Source of the DNA: LH-M37 sp032251315
GTDB lineage: Bacteria; Pseudomonadota; Gammaproteobacteria; SZUA-229
NCBI GenBank assembly: GCA_032251315.1
Contig: JAVVEE010000003.1
Coordinates: forward strand, 1 to 64,000
Reading direction: 5' to 3'
Length of the DNA stretch: 64,000 nt
Shown here: positions 57,550 through 64,000 of the stretch, in pieces
Position numbering within the stretch: the stretch's first letter is position 1
Layout of the letters: every line of letters begins with the position of its first letter
Position numbers and translations under genes: made by a program
Notes under the pieces: generated by a model
What the model saw: only the letters and a program-made list of their open reading frames with translations
Databases searched by the model: none
What the model was told of the DNA's origin: nothing

Positions 57550-59007
57550 TTATACCTTCAGTATTTTCATTGCGGGTTCATTCAGAGCCGGGTCTTCATT
57601 AAAACCGGAGACCAGCAACACGGTGTTGCCGGTTTTGGTGAGATGGCAATATTTGGAGATGGATTGACTGAGTGCTTTCCAGTCGTGGGTCTGGTTTTCA
57701 TCGGCCTCTATGGGAATGACGCCCCAGTGCAGGGCCAGCTTGCGGCAGATGTGGCTACGTGAAGAGACTCCGAGCAGGGGCGAGGTCGGCCGGCTGGCCG
57801 CGATGATCTGGGCGGTGGTGCCGCTGGCAGTGGGCACAATAATGCCCTGAAGTTTTAGATCCTGTGCCAGGGAGGTAGCCGCGTAGGCGACCGCCTTGCG
57901 TACCGAGATTTTGTCGGGATTGGTAACCTGATTGTCGCGGCCACCAAAATTATTGTGCTGCCATTGATGCGCTTCAATTTCGCGCAGCACCCGATCCATC
58001 ATTTTTACCGCCAGCACGGGATATTTGCCGACTGCGGTTTCACCAGAAAGCATCACCGCATCGCTGCCCAAAAGCGCGGCGTTGGCGACATCGCCGACTT
58101 CGGCGCGGGTAGGGCGGGAATGTTCGATCATGGATTCGAGCATCTGAGTGGCAACAATCACCGGACAGTTGCGCTCGCGAGCCATGCAGATGAGCTCCTT
58201 CTGAATCAGGGGAACCTGCTCGGCGGGAAGCTCAATGCCCAGATCGCCGCGTGCAATCATCAGTCCGTAGGAGGCTTCAAGAATGCTGTCGATGTTGGTA
58301 ATCGCTTCGGGCTTTTCGATTTTTGCAATGATGGGAATCTGCCCGCCATTCTTTTTCATGTAGCTGTCCAGCACCAGAATATCCTTGCCGTTGCGTACAA
58401 AGCTCAGCGCAACAAAATCCGCGCCCAGCTCCATGGCAAGCTTGACGTCTTTCTTGTCCTTGGCGGTGAAGCTGGAGACAGACACTTTGGAGTCGGGCAG
58501 GTTAATGCCTTTGTTGTCCTTGAGGATGCCGCCATGAATAACCTTGCAGCTGATGGTTTTGCCAGTGACTTTTTCCACTCGCAGTTCGAGGTTGCCATCA
58601 TCAAGAAGGATGCGGTCTCCCTTTTTGACGTCCTTATACAGCTGGGTGTATTGCGAAGCGATCACCCCTTCATCACCGGTGGTGATGTCGCATCTGATCA
58701 GGGCCGTTGAATTTTTCTTCAGGCTGATGCTGCCCTTTTTGAATTTACCGGTGCGAATTTTGGGGCCGCACAAATCCATGAGTACGGCGACATGCTGGCT
58801 CATGCTGAGGGCGATTTCCCGCACCAGCTGGAAAGCATCCCGATGCTGCTGGTGACTGCCGTGTGACATGTTCAGGCGGAAAACATTCACGCCTGCCTTG
58901 ATCAGTTTTTCCACCATCGGCGCAGTGCTGGTGGCAGGACCCAGGGTAGCGACAATTTTCGTGCGGCGCCAGTGCAGGGCCGTTTTATCTAACTGTTTAT
59001 GTTTCAT
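57550..59007 (-). CDS. pyk: Pyruvate kinase
   Basis: 485 aa. N terminus RRTKIVATLGPATS, the active-site segment ITNIDSILEASYG and MIARGDLGIELP, then PTRAEVGDVANA and DAVMLSGETAVGKYP. The C-terminal regulatory domain has TASGTTAQIIAASRP. Makes pyruvate and ATP from phosphoenolpyruvate. The ATG at 59007 is chosen over an upstream frame start, since MKHKQLDKTALHWRRTK is family-like. Upstream lies the aldolase gene, same strand, 137 bases away. Confidence 0.97.
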   Translation of the reverse strand: MKHKQLDKTALHWRRTKIVATLGPATSTAPMVEKLIKAGVNVFRLNMSHGSHQQHRDAFQLVREIALSMSQHVAVLMDLCGPKIRTGKFKKGSISLKKNSTALIRCDITTGDEGVIASQYTQLYKDVKKGDRILLDDGNLELRVEKVTGKTISCKVIHGGILKDNKGINLPDSKVSVSSFTAKDKKDVKLAMELGADFVALSFVRNGKDILVLDSYMKKNGGQIPIIAKIEKPEAITNIDSILEASYGLMIARGDLGIELPAEQVPLIQKELICMARERNCPVIVATQMLESMIEHSRPTRAEVGDVANAALLGSDAVMLSGETAVGKYPVLAVKMMDRVLREIEAHQWQHNNFGGRDNQVTNPDKISVRKAVAYAATSLAQDLKLQGIIVPTASGTTAQIIAASRPTSPLLGVSSRSHICRKLALHWGVIPIEADENQTHDWKALSQSISKYCHLTKTGNTVLLVSGFNEDPALNEPAMKILKV

Positions 59008-59143
59008 TCTATTTTCCCGACGCGAAAAATTGATCGGCGGGTAATATAGCATTAAGCAGGCCATTTAATAACCGGACGATGATTGCTCCGCGCTCTGAAG
59101 CACGAAGGCTACTGTTCATGTCCGCCATATTAAGAGCCGGTGA

Positions 59144-60193
59144 TCAGGCCACGGTGACCTTATCCGACAGGTAAACATCCTGAATGGCATTGAGCAACTT
59201 AACGCCTTCGGCCATGGGTTTCTGGAACGCCTTGCGCCCCGAAATCATCCCCATGCCGCCGGCGCGTTTGTTGATCACCGCCGTGCGCACCGCCTGATGC
59301 AGATCGTCCTCGCCCGAGGCGCCACCGGAATTGATCATGCCGGTTCGGCCCATATAACAGTTGGCCACCTGATAACGCACCAGATCGACGGGATGGTCGC
59401 TGGTGAGTTTGCGGTAGACATCGGGGTGTGTTTTGCCGAAATTGAGGGCGGTATAGCCGCCGTTATTCTGCGCCTGCTTCTGCTTGATGATGTCGGCATC
59501 GATGGTCGCCGCCAGATGATTGGCCTGACCGGTAAGGTCGGCGGAAACATGGTAATCCACGCCTTCGTGCTTGAAGGCGCTGTTGCGCAGATAGGCCCAG
59601 AGCACGGTGACCATGCCCAGCTCGTGGGCATGCTGAAAGGCTTCGCTGATCTCCTGAATCTGCCGGCGGGATTCGGCGGAACCAAAGTAGACGGTCGCGC
59701 CCACCGCCGCCGCGCCCATATCGAAAGCCTGCTCGACGCTGGCGAACAGGGTCTGGTCGTGAATGTTCGGATAGCTCAGCAGCTCGTTATGATTGATCTT
59801 GACGATGAAGGGAATTTTGTGGGCGTAATCGCGCGCCACGCTGTTGAGCACACCGAGGGTGGAGGCAACCCCGTTGCAGCCGCCTTCCAGCGCCAGCTCG
59901 AGAATTTTGGCGGGGTCAAAAAAACTCGGGTTGGGCGCAAAAGAGGCCCCCGCAGAGTGCTCGACGCCCTGATCGACCGGCAGCAGGGAGAGATAACCGG
60001 TGCCCGCAAGCCGGCCGTGATTATAAAAAGCACTGAGGTTGCGCAGCACGCCGGGCTTGCGATTCTTGTGCGCGACAATGCGGTCGATATAGTCCGGGCC
60101 GGGTGCGTGAATGTTCTCTTTGGGGATGGTGGTGCAACGATGGTCGAGTAGCGATTCCGCTTCCTCGCCCAGCTGGCTTTGAATGTCGATCAT
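59144..60193 (-). CDS. Class I fructose-bisphosphate aldolase (FbaB/DhnA family)
   Basis: 349 aa from the ATG at 60193, supported by GGAGGAG 10 bases upstream. The family motifs are [30 protein letters not shown] (Schiff-base region), [12 protein letters not shown] and [18 protein letters not shown]. Cleaves fructose 1,6-bisphosphate; the FbaB-type enzyme often serves gluconeogenesis. Adjacent to pyk. Confidence 0.92.
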   Translation of the reverse strand: MIDIQSQLGEEAESLLDHRCTTIPKENIHAPGPDYIDRIVAHKNRKPGVLRNLSAFYNHGRLAGTGYLSLLPVDQGVEHSAGASFAPNPSFFDPAKILELALEGGCNGVASTLGVLNSVARDYAHKIPFIVKINHNELLSYPNIHDQTLFASVEQAFDMGAAAVGATVYFGSAESRRQIQEISEAFQHAHELGMVTVLWAYLRNSAFKHEGVDYHVSADLTGQANHLAATIDADIIKQKQAQNNGGYTALNFGKTHPDVYRKLTSDHPVDLVRYQVANCYMGRTGMINSGGASGEDDLHQAVRTAVINKRAGGMGMISGRKAFQKPMAEGVKLLNAIQDVYLSDKVTVA

Positions 60194-60441
60194 GATGCAG
60201 GCTCCTCCAATACAGATAATAACCAGTGGTAAACAGGGCATTCAACAGTACGAAATACCCTGCGACTTTAAAAAAGATTAAGGCTGTTATCCTACACCCT
60301 CAGACGTATGAATTTGCCTGCTGATTATGAGCGAATTCGACCCCAGCCCGGTGCAACCTCTGTGTTGTTGATGTAGGTCAGAGCGAGCTGAATGGGCAGG
60401 CGTAAACTTTGTTCGGTCAGAGATTGTTAAGAAGCCTGTCC

Positions 60442-60846
60442 ATGAAAAGTATAAAAGCCATTGTAATTGGCAGCCTGTTCATTGTGGTCGTAATATTGCT
60501 GCTACAGCTGGCCTATATATTTATAGCCGTGGGCTACAATGCGCTGGCAAAAAGCTATCCCTACCTGCATGAGATCAGTGGCATTTTCAGATACCTTGTC
60601 GGTATTCCTGTATTTGTGGTGATCATGTTTATCGGTGGCTACATCACCGCCGACATTGCTGGAGACAAAGTGCTGCTTCATACCCTTGCCGTGGGACTGT
60701 TAACTGCCAGCGGCATGATCATGCCGACCCTGGAATATGCAAGTCTGACCATGACCGGCGTTGTAATATTCATACTCGCCGTAGGCGCGAGCGTAGCAGG
60801 CGGATGGCGCTGGCAGAGAGCTAATAAGGTGGTCGGGCGTGAATAA
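60442..60846 (+). CDS. Small four-helix membrane protein of unknown function
   Basis: 134 aa from the ATG at 60442. Four hydrophobic spans: IVIGSLFIVVVILLLQLAYI, YLVGIPVFVVIMFIGGYITA, HTLAVGLLTASGMIMP and TGVVIFILAVGASVAGGW. Not recognised as a known family. Convergent with the carbonic anhydrase gene, 61 bases away. An earlier in-frame start (60409) is less likely. Confidence 0.7.
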   Translation: MKSIKAIVIGSLFIVVVILLLQLAYIFIAVGYNALAKSYPYLHEISGIFRYLVGIPVFVVIMFIGGYITADIAGDKVLLHTLAVGLLTASGMIMPTLEYASLTMTGVVIFILAVGASVAGGWRWQRANKVVGRE

Positions 60847-60907
60847 AACAGGCCGGATCCAGCCTCCTAACGCTGGTTTTTCTCCTTTAGGCGCTCCACG
60901 CGGGTGA

Positions 60908-61531
60908 TCAGTCGCTCGGCATGCTGTCGAAGAATTCGACCAGGCCGGTTTCCAGCGAATATTCGGCACCGACAACCACCAGCTTATCGGAATCTATGAG
61001 CTCTTCGAGCAGTTCCGAGCCGTGGCGCAGATGGCTGACCGAGGCGCGGATGTTGGCGCGCACCGACTGCCTTACCAACTCTTGATGGTCATTTTTGAAG
61101 TCTGTGGCCAGCAACGCCTCCACCGAGGGGCGGACACGATCGACAATGGAGCGCACATTTCGTGACTGGTTCTCGCTGGGTCGCTGCAACTCTTCCAGAG
61201 TAGCCAGAATGGCGCCACACTGTGAATGGCCCAGCACCACCACCAGCGGCGTGCCAAAACGTGAGGCGGCGAATTCGACGCTGCCGATTTGCGAGGGCGC
61301 CACAATATTGCCCGCGACCCGAATCACAAACAGGTCGCCCAGCCCCTGATCAAAGACGATTTCGGCCGGCACCCGCGAATCGGAGCAGCCCAGAATGATC
61401 GCCAGCGGACTCTGCTCCTTCGACAGTTCGGCGCGCTGGGAATCGCTCAGTGACAGGTTGCGGCATTCATTGGAGACAAAACGTTGATTGCCTTCCTGCA
61501 GACGTTTGAGAGCTTCTCTTGCTGATATCAT
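60908..61531 (-). CDS. Beta-class carbonic anhydrase
   Basis: 207 aa. The zinc ligands are Cys49 (ILGCSDSRVP), His102 and Cys105 (LGHSQCGAI), with the Asp51-Arg53 dyad. RVAGNIVAPSQIGSVEFA is family-typical. Interconverts CO2 and bicarbonate. No transporter or carboxysome gene is adjacent, so it may supply bicarbonate to general metabolism. Confidence 0.95.
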   Translation of the reverse strand: MISAREALKRLQEGNQRFVSNECRNLSLSDSQRAELSKEQSPLAIILGCSDSRVPAEIVFDQGLGDLFVIRVAGNIVAPSQIGSVEFAASRFGTPLVVVLGHSQCGAILATLEELQRPSENQSRNVRSIVDRVRPSVEALLATDFKNDHQELVRQSVRANIRASVSHLRHGSELLEELIDSDKLVVVGAEYSLETGLVEFFDSMPSD

Positions 61532-61643
61532 AATTGGACAGTCCGTACGAATTTAATGGCCGCGCACAGTGTCAGCGGCTGAGCTGATAATAGGTGTTTT
61601 GAGAATGTGAAAATTTAGCACAGATTAGAATAAAAGATGAGAG

Positions 61644-61847
61644 TTATTGATCGTGCTCGAGCTGTTCATGCTCCGCTTTTTCTGCCGGCCAGGCGATAAA
61701 GGCAAACGCCCAGATCATCAGGATGTTCACCACCGGCAGAAAAAGGCACAGTGACCACCAGCGGGAAAAACCGGCCTTGTTCAGAATCGATGAGGCTAAC
61801 AGCAGGATTATTATCAGAAAAGCCAGTTGCCAGAGATTGATAATCAT
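61644..61847 (-). CDS. Small membrane protein, second of a look-alike pair
   Basis: 67 aa, two membrane spans (LWQLAFLIIILLLASSILNK and WSLCLFLPVVNILMIWAFAF) and a charged C-terminal tail with EHEQLEHDQ. The central segment KAGFSRWWSLCLFLPVVN lines up with RAGLNPYLSLTVLIPFFG of the upstream gene, suggesting tandem duplication. Starts 2 bases after it. Confidence 0.7.
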   Translation of the reverse strand: MIINLWQLAFLIIILLLASSILNKAGFSRWWSLCLFLPVVNILMIWAFAFIAWPAEKAEHEQLEHDQ

Positions 61848-61849
61848 AA

Positions 61850-62044
61850 TTAAAGCCCTTTGGTCTGGGGTTTAATCTCCCAGTCAGACACAGCCAGAAT
61901 AAGGCCCGCGATGATGAAGCCGAAAAAGGGAATCAGCACGGTCAGGCTCAGATAGGGATTCAGCCCGGCCCGGCTATATATTTTCCAGAATGGCGGCAGC
62001 AGAAAGGCGGCGAAAAACAGTACGCTGGTAAAAATGGCTTCCAT
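61850..62044 (-). CDS. Small membrane protein, first of a look-alike pair
   Basis: 64 aa, two membrane spans (IFTSVLFFAAFLLPPFWKIY and LSLTVLIPFFGFIIAGLILA). It resembles the downstream 67-aa protein in the K/R-AG-x(4-5)-SL-x-x-x-x-P loop. Both probably belong to the broad group of small inner-membrane proteins with a KAG-W loop. Function unknown. Confidence 0.7.
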   Translation of the reverse strand: MEAIFTSVLFFAAFLLPPFWKIYSRAGLNPYLSLTVLIPFFGFIIAGLILAVSDWEIKPQTKGL

Positions 62045-62113
62045 ATTGTGGCTCCTGACGGATGGGGTTGGTGTTAACAGTGCGGTGCATGGGTGCGCCG
62101 AATCATAGGGTTT

Positions 62114-62425
62114 TTAATAATGCACCGCCAGCCAGATGGTTTCGGTCTCCGGCGTGGTCCATGCCACCCGATGCTTAGTATGCGCCGGAATATTGACGAA
62201 ATCACCCGCGCGTAAAGTCATTGATGCCGCATCCGCAAAGGCCAGCGTAGCTTCGCCCTGTACCAGCATGACCCATTCATTTTCATTCTGGTCATACCAG
62301 CCGGAGTCGGGTGAGCGATGGCCCCTGGAGACGATGCGTTCGATTTTAACCTGGTCATTATCGACAAGGCGAGTCATGAGCTCAGAATCGAGATTTTCGG
62401 GAATGGCCTCGAATAGGTTCTTCAT
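62114..62425 (-). CDS. Cupin-domain protein
   Basis: 103 aa, a single cupin barrel. Motif 1 region GWYDQNENEWVMLVQGEA and motif 2 region GDFVNIPAHTKHRVAWT, with the metal-ligand Glu and His residues of a metal-binding cupin. Small stand-alone cupins of this kind are often annotated as cupin 2 domain proteins. The ligand is unknown. Gap of 48 bases to the MlaC-like gene upstream. Confidence 0.88.
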   Translation of the reverse strand: MKNLFEAIPENLDSELMTRLVDNDQVKIERIVSRGHRSPDSGWYDQNENEWVMLVQGEATLAFADAASMTLRAGDFVNIPAHTKHRVAWTTPETETIWLAVHY

Positions 62426-62473
62426 CGCAATAAAATTAAGCTGTCCGAAGACAGCTTGTGTATATAGAGGCGA

Positions 62474-63064
62474 TCAATATTGGCGCAAGGTAGAGATGAA
62501 ATGCTGGCGATAATAGAGCGTGGCGCTGATGCCGTTGGCGGAGATGTCAACGATTTTCCAGTGACTGCCCTGATTGCCGGGCTGGCTCTTCATGCGAAAG
62601 TCCAGCTTGGCCGGGGGCTGGTTGGCGCTGTAAATTAGGGCGCTGACAACGGCCTCATCAGGGCCGCGATAGTGCGCGGGTCTGAAATTCACTTTGGTGG
62701 TATTGGCATCATAGCTGCCCAGATGGGTACTGAGGCTGTTGAAAAAGTTCTGTTTGACGCGATTTTCCAGTTCCTGCATGTTTTGCGCGTTCATCTGCCG
62801 GGCAAACGGACCGGCTATCCAGTAGGTCATCTGGTCGAAAGCGAAGTGCGGAATGATCTCCTTTTCGATAAAGCCGCGCATCAGGCCGGCGTCGCCCTGT
62901 TTGTCGCCGGCGCCGAAGGCCTGGAGCTTGTGCAGCGCATTCTGGATAGTCTGCACCGGGTTTTCAATAGGTGCGGGCGCAGGCGCGTAATAGCCGTTAA
63001 ATGCGTGTACAGAACCGGTCACACTCAACAACAGAACGAAAAACAGGGATAAGGGTTGTTTCAT
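62474..63064 (-). CDS. MlaC/ABC transporter substrate-binding-like periplasmic protein
   Basis: 196 aa. Signal peptide MKQPLSLFFVLLLSVTGSVH with AFA-type cleavage around residue 22. The mature part has the MlaC (Ttg2D) pattern: FIEKEIIPHFAFDQMTYWI, VKQNFFNSLSTHLGSYDAN and SHWKIVDISANGISATLYYR. MlaC shuttles phospholipids between membranes, but none of mlaA, mlaB, mlaD, mlaE or mlaF is adjacent, so this is an orphan copy. ATG 63064 (with GAGAA ahead) is preferred to 63076. Confidence 0.85.
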   Translation of the reverse strand: MKQPLSLFFVLLLSVTGSVHAFNGYYAPAPAPIENPVQTIQNALHKLQAFGAGDKQGDAGLMRGFIEKEIIPHFAFDQMTYWIAGPFARQMNAQNMQELENRVKQNFFNSLSTHLGSYDANTTKVNFRPAHYRGPDEAVVSALIYSANQPPAKLDFRMKSQPGNQGSHWKIVDISANGISATLYYRQHFISTLRQY

Positions 63065-63076
63065 AATAATTCTCAT

Positions 63077-63400
63077 TTGTTGGCATTGGGTGGAAAAAGT
63101 CGGACTCGCTATCGGCGGCTACGGCAACAGTAATCAGCACGCCTTGTTGAAAGCTAATCATAACAGGAAAGAAATGGCCAGAAAAATGCCCCGGGAAATG
63201 TAGAAAAGAGACTGTGAGTCGGCGCGGTCTGCTGGTAGCCGCTTTTGTTAATGAAGCAAAACCTGAACGCTTTGATCATATTATGGTGACAATGTTAAAT
63301 GATAAGTCTGCTTTTGACCCATAGCGGACTTTGGCGCATTTTGAAAATATATGAAATTATAGAAAACTGACACGAGCGGTGAAAGTGATAAGGAGTGATT
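63077..63400. other. Non-coding stretch upstream of the mlaC-like gene and the 34-codon ORF
   Basis: 324 bases. No gene I can support. The AT-rich part at about 63330-63365 probably holds a promoter for the small ORF, but no clean hexamer pair was found. Confidence 0.4.
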
Positions 63401-63505
63401 ATGATACTTGACCCCCTTTTCTCCTCTGTCGGTACTGCTGTCAGAAGAGGATTACGTAAGCGCCTTTCTCATCTGATCCTACATATTAAACTGAGCATAT
63501 CTTGA
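63401..63505 (+). CDS. Small ORF (34 aa) with a strong ribosome-binding site
   Basis: Translated by hand: MILDPLFSSVGTAVRRGLRK, then RLSHLILHIKLSIS and TGA. AAGGAG lies 6 bases before the ATG and a long hairpin overlaps and follows the stop, so it looks like a complete small transcription unit. The product is basic and amphipathic (VRRGLRKRLSHLI). No family recognised. It may be a small membrane-active or regulatory peptide, or not a gene. Confidence 0.45.
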   Translation: MILDPLFSSVGTAVRRGLRKRLSHLILHIKLSIS

Positions 63506-63525
63506 AAACAAGACATGCTTAGTTT
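63488..63525. terminator. Long hairpin between the small ORF and the edge gene
   Basis: AAACTGAGCATATCTTG and CAAGACATGCTTAGTTT form a 17-position stem with only two mismatches and an AAAA loop. It covers the end of the plus-strand ORF and lies 5 bases after the stop of the minus-strand gene. A T run follows 7 bases later on the plus strand. It probably terminates both genes. Confidence 0.6.
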
Positions 63526-63530
63526 ACAGA

Positions 63531-64000
63531 TTATTTTTTGTTTCCATCAACACGTATTTCAAACACATCCGTATCTTTATAGGAATGATGGGTTTCATTC
63601 TCTTTACGTGTAGTACCCGTTGCCTTAATTGTATGCACTGACAATTTAATTTTATTACGTGCTTTTTTTAATGGCAACGATATTTTCTCGTCTGTGCCAG
63701 CAACAGGATTAAAGTAACTTTTTAAATAAGCAGGTTCAATCTTAAATGTTTTTGAATCAATATCTTTCCCATAATAGATATGCATCTCGATTTCCTTTGT
63801 ACCAGCATCGACATGGAAGCGATCCATTTGCGGAGAGCGATATTGTAATAATTGATTAATGTTTTCTGGTTCTACTTGAAAGGTCGCACCAGGATAAAGA
63901 GCAGTTTCTGGCGGTTCTGTAACACCTGGACAACCGGGTGCTGCAATTATACCTGTAATAGTAAAATCTACAGTGTCTGGCACTAATGATTCATCCTCAG
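63531..64000 (-). CDS. Hypothetical protein, N terminus beyond the window edge
   Basis: The frame stays open from the stop at 63531 to the window end at 64000, reading GAG GAT GAA TCA TTA before the GTG at 63983, so the start probably lies outside. The visible ~156 residues are hydrophilic and look like an extracytoplasmic or beta-rich protein (PGCPGVTEPPETALYPGATF, EIEMHIYYGKDIDS, KIKLSVHTIKATGTT). Not recognised. AT-rich compared with the core genes. Confidence 0.65.
   Translation of the reverse strand, partial: EDESLVPDTVDFTITGIIAAPGCPGVTEPPETALYPGATFQVEPENINQLLQYRSPQMDRFHVDAGTKEIEMHIYYGKDIDSKTFKIEPAYLKSYFNPVAGTDEKISLPLKKARNKIKLSVHTIKATGTTRKENETHHSYKDTDVFEIRVDGNKK

Noticed and set aside
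57955..58710. 251-codon open frame antisense to pyk
   Set aside because: Mirror frame of pyruvate kinase; low-complexity composition without motifs.
59297..60151. 284-codon open frame antisense to the class I aldolase gene
   Set aside because: Shadow of a strong gene with family motifs on the minus strand; the antisense product has no recognisable domain.

Overview
The window is chromosomal DNA from a gammaproteobacterium outside the enteric group. It holds the rpmH-rnpA-yidD-yidC-mnmE block facing dnaA-dnaN-recF-gyrB, plus the gammaproteobacterial arrangements algZ-algR-hemD-hemY, lptM-lysA-dapF-DUF484-xerC, hslVU and ubiE-ubiJ-ubiB. A run of 98 Ns at 49715-49812 shows it comes from a draft assembly or MAG. 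I cannot name the genus.

Layout. 1-175 is the tail of an IS4-type transposase. 433-6908 (minus) carries a GNAT-nitrilase fusion, an HIBADH-type reductase, the enoyl-ACP reductase fabV, a pseudouridine synthase and mnmE. 6969-9444 (minus) is yidC-yidD-rnpA-rpmH. 9445-15908 is the replication origin neighbourhood: DnaA boxes on both sides of dnaA, then dnaN, recF and gyrB, with two 16-bp parS-type sites inside recF. 15924-19978 carries ubiD, a diguanylate cyclase, a glutaredoxin and a 2Fe-2S flavin reductase. 20108-24096 (minus) is algZ-algR-hemD-hemY, lacking the hemC and hemX usually found in this block. 24278-27239 holds argH, an Hpt protein, an unknown protein and an esterase. 27379-32980 is an lptM-lysA-dapF-DUF484-xerC block interrupted by an oxygenase, a tiny lipoprotein and a secreted rhodanese. 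33042-40866 is hslV-hslU-DUF971-ubiE-ubiJ-ubiB-uvrD. 40935-42008 is an orphan TRAP receptor.

42.0-46.3 kb looks like an accessory island: it is visibly more AT-rich and repeat-laden, with a DUF4160/DUF2442 pair between imperfect direct repeats, a PD-(D/E)XK-like protein, a CBS protein, DUF488 and several palindromic repeats. 46356-49889 is a GC-rich two-gene unit (ATP-grasp ligase plus CocE/NonD hydrolase) broken by the assembly gap. 50320-57504 holds an MCP, a ferredoxin-NADP reductase, a frameshifted N-terminal glutamine amidase (NTAQ1-like), a DUF1499 lipoprotein, a phospholipase D-like protein and a tightly coupled HIT/DUF2288/unknown trio. 57550-60193 has pyruvate kinase and class I aldolase. 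The right end holds carbonic anhydrase, small membrane proteins, a cupin, an orphan MlaC-like protein, a 34-codon ORF with a strong ribosome site, and a protein cut by the window edge.

The most notable observations are two nearly identical ~130-bp MITE-like elements with TA target duplications (38486-38615 and 53426-53554, opposite orientation), the parS pair in recF, the missing hemC/hemX, the broken NTAQ1 gene, the repeat-flanked DUF4160/DUF2442 cassette, and the ATP-grasp/CocE pair. I saw no CRISPR array, rRNA or tRNA.
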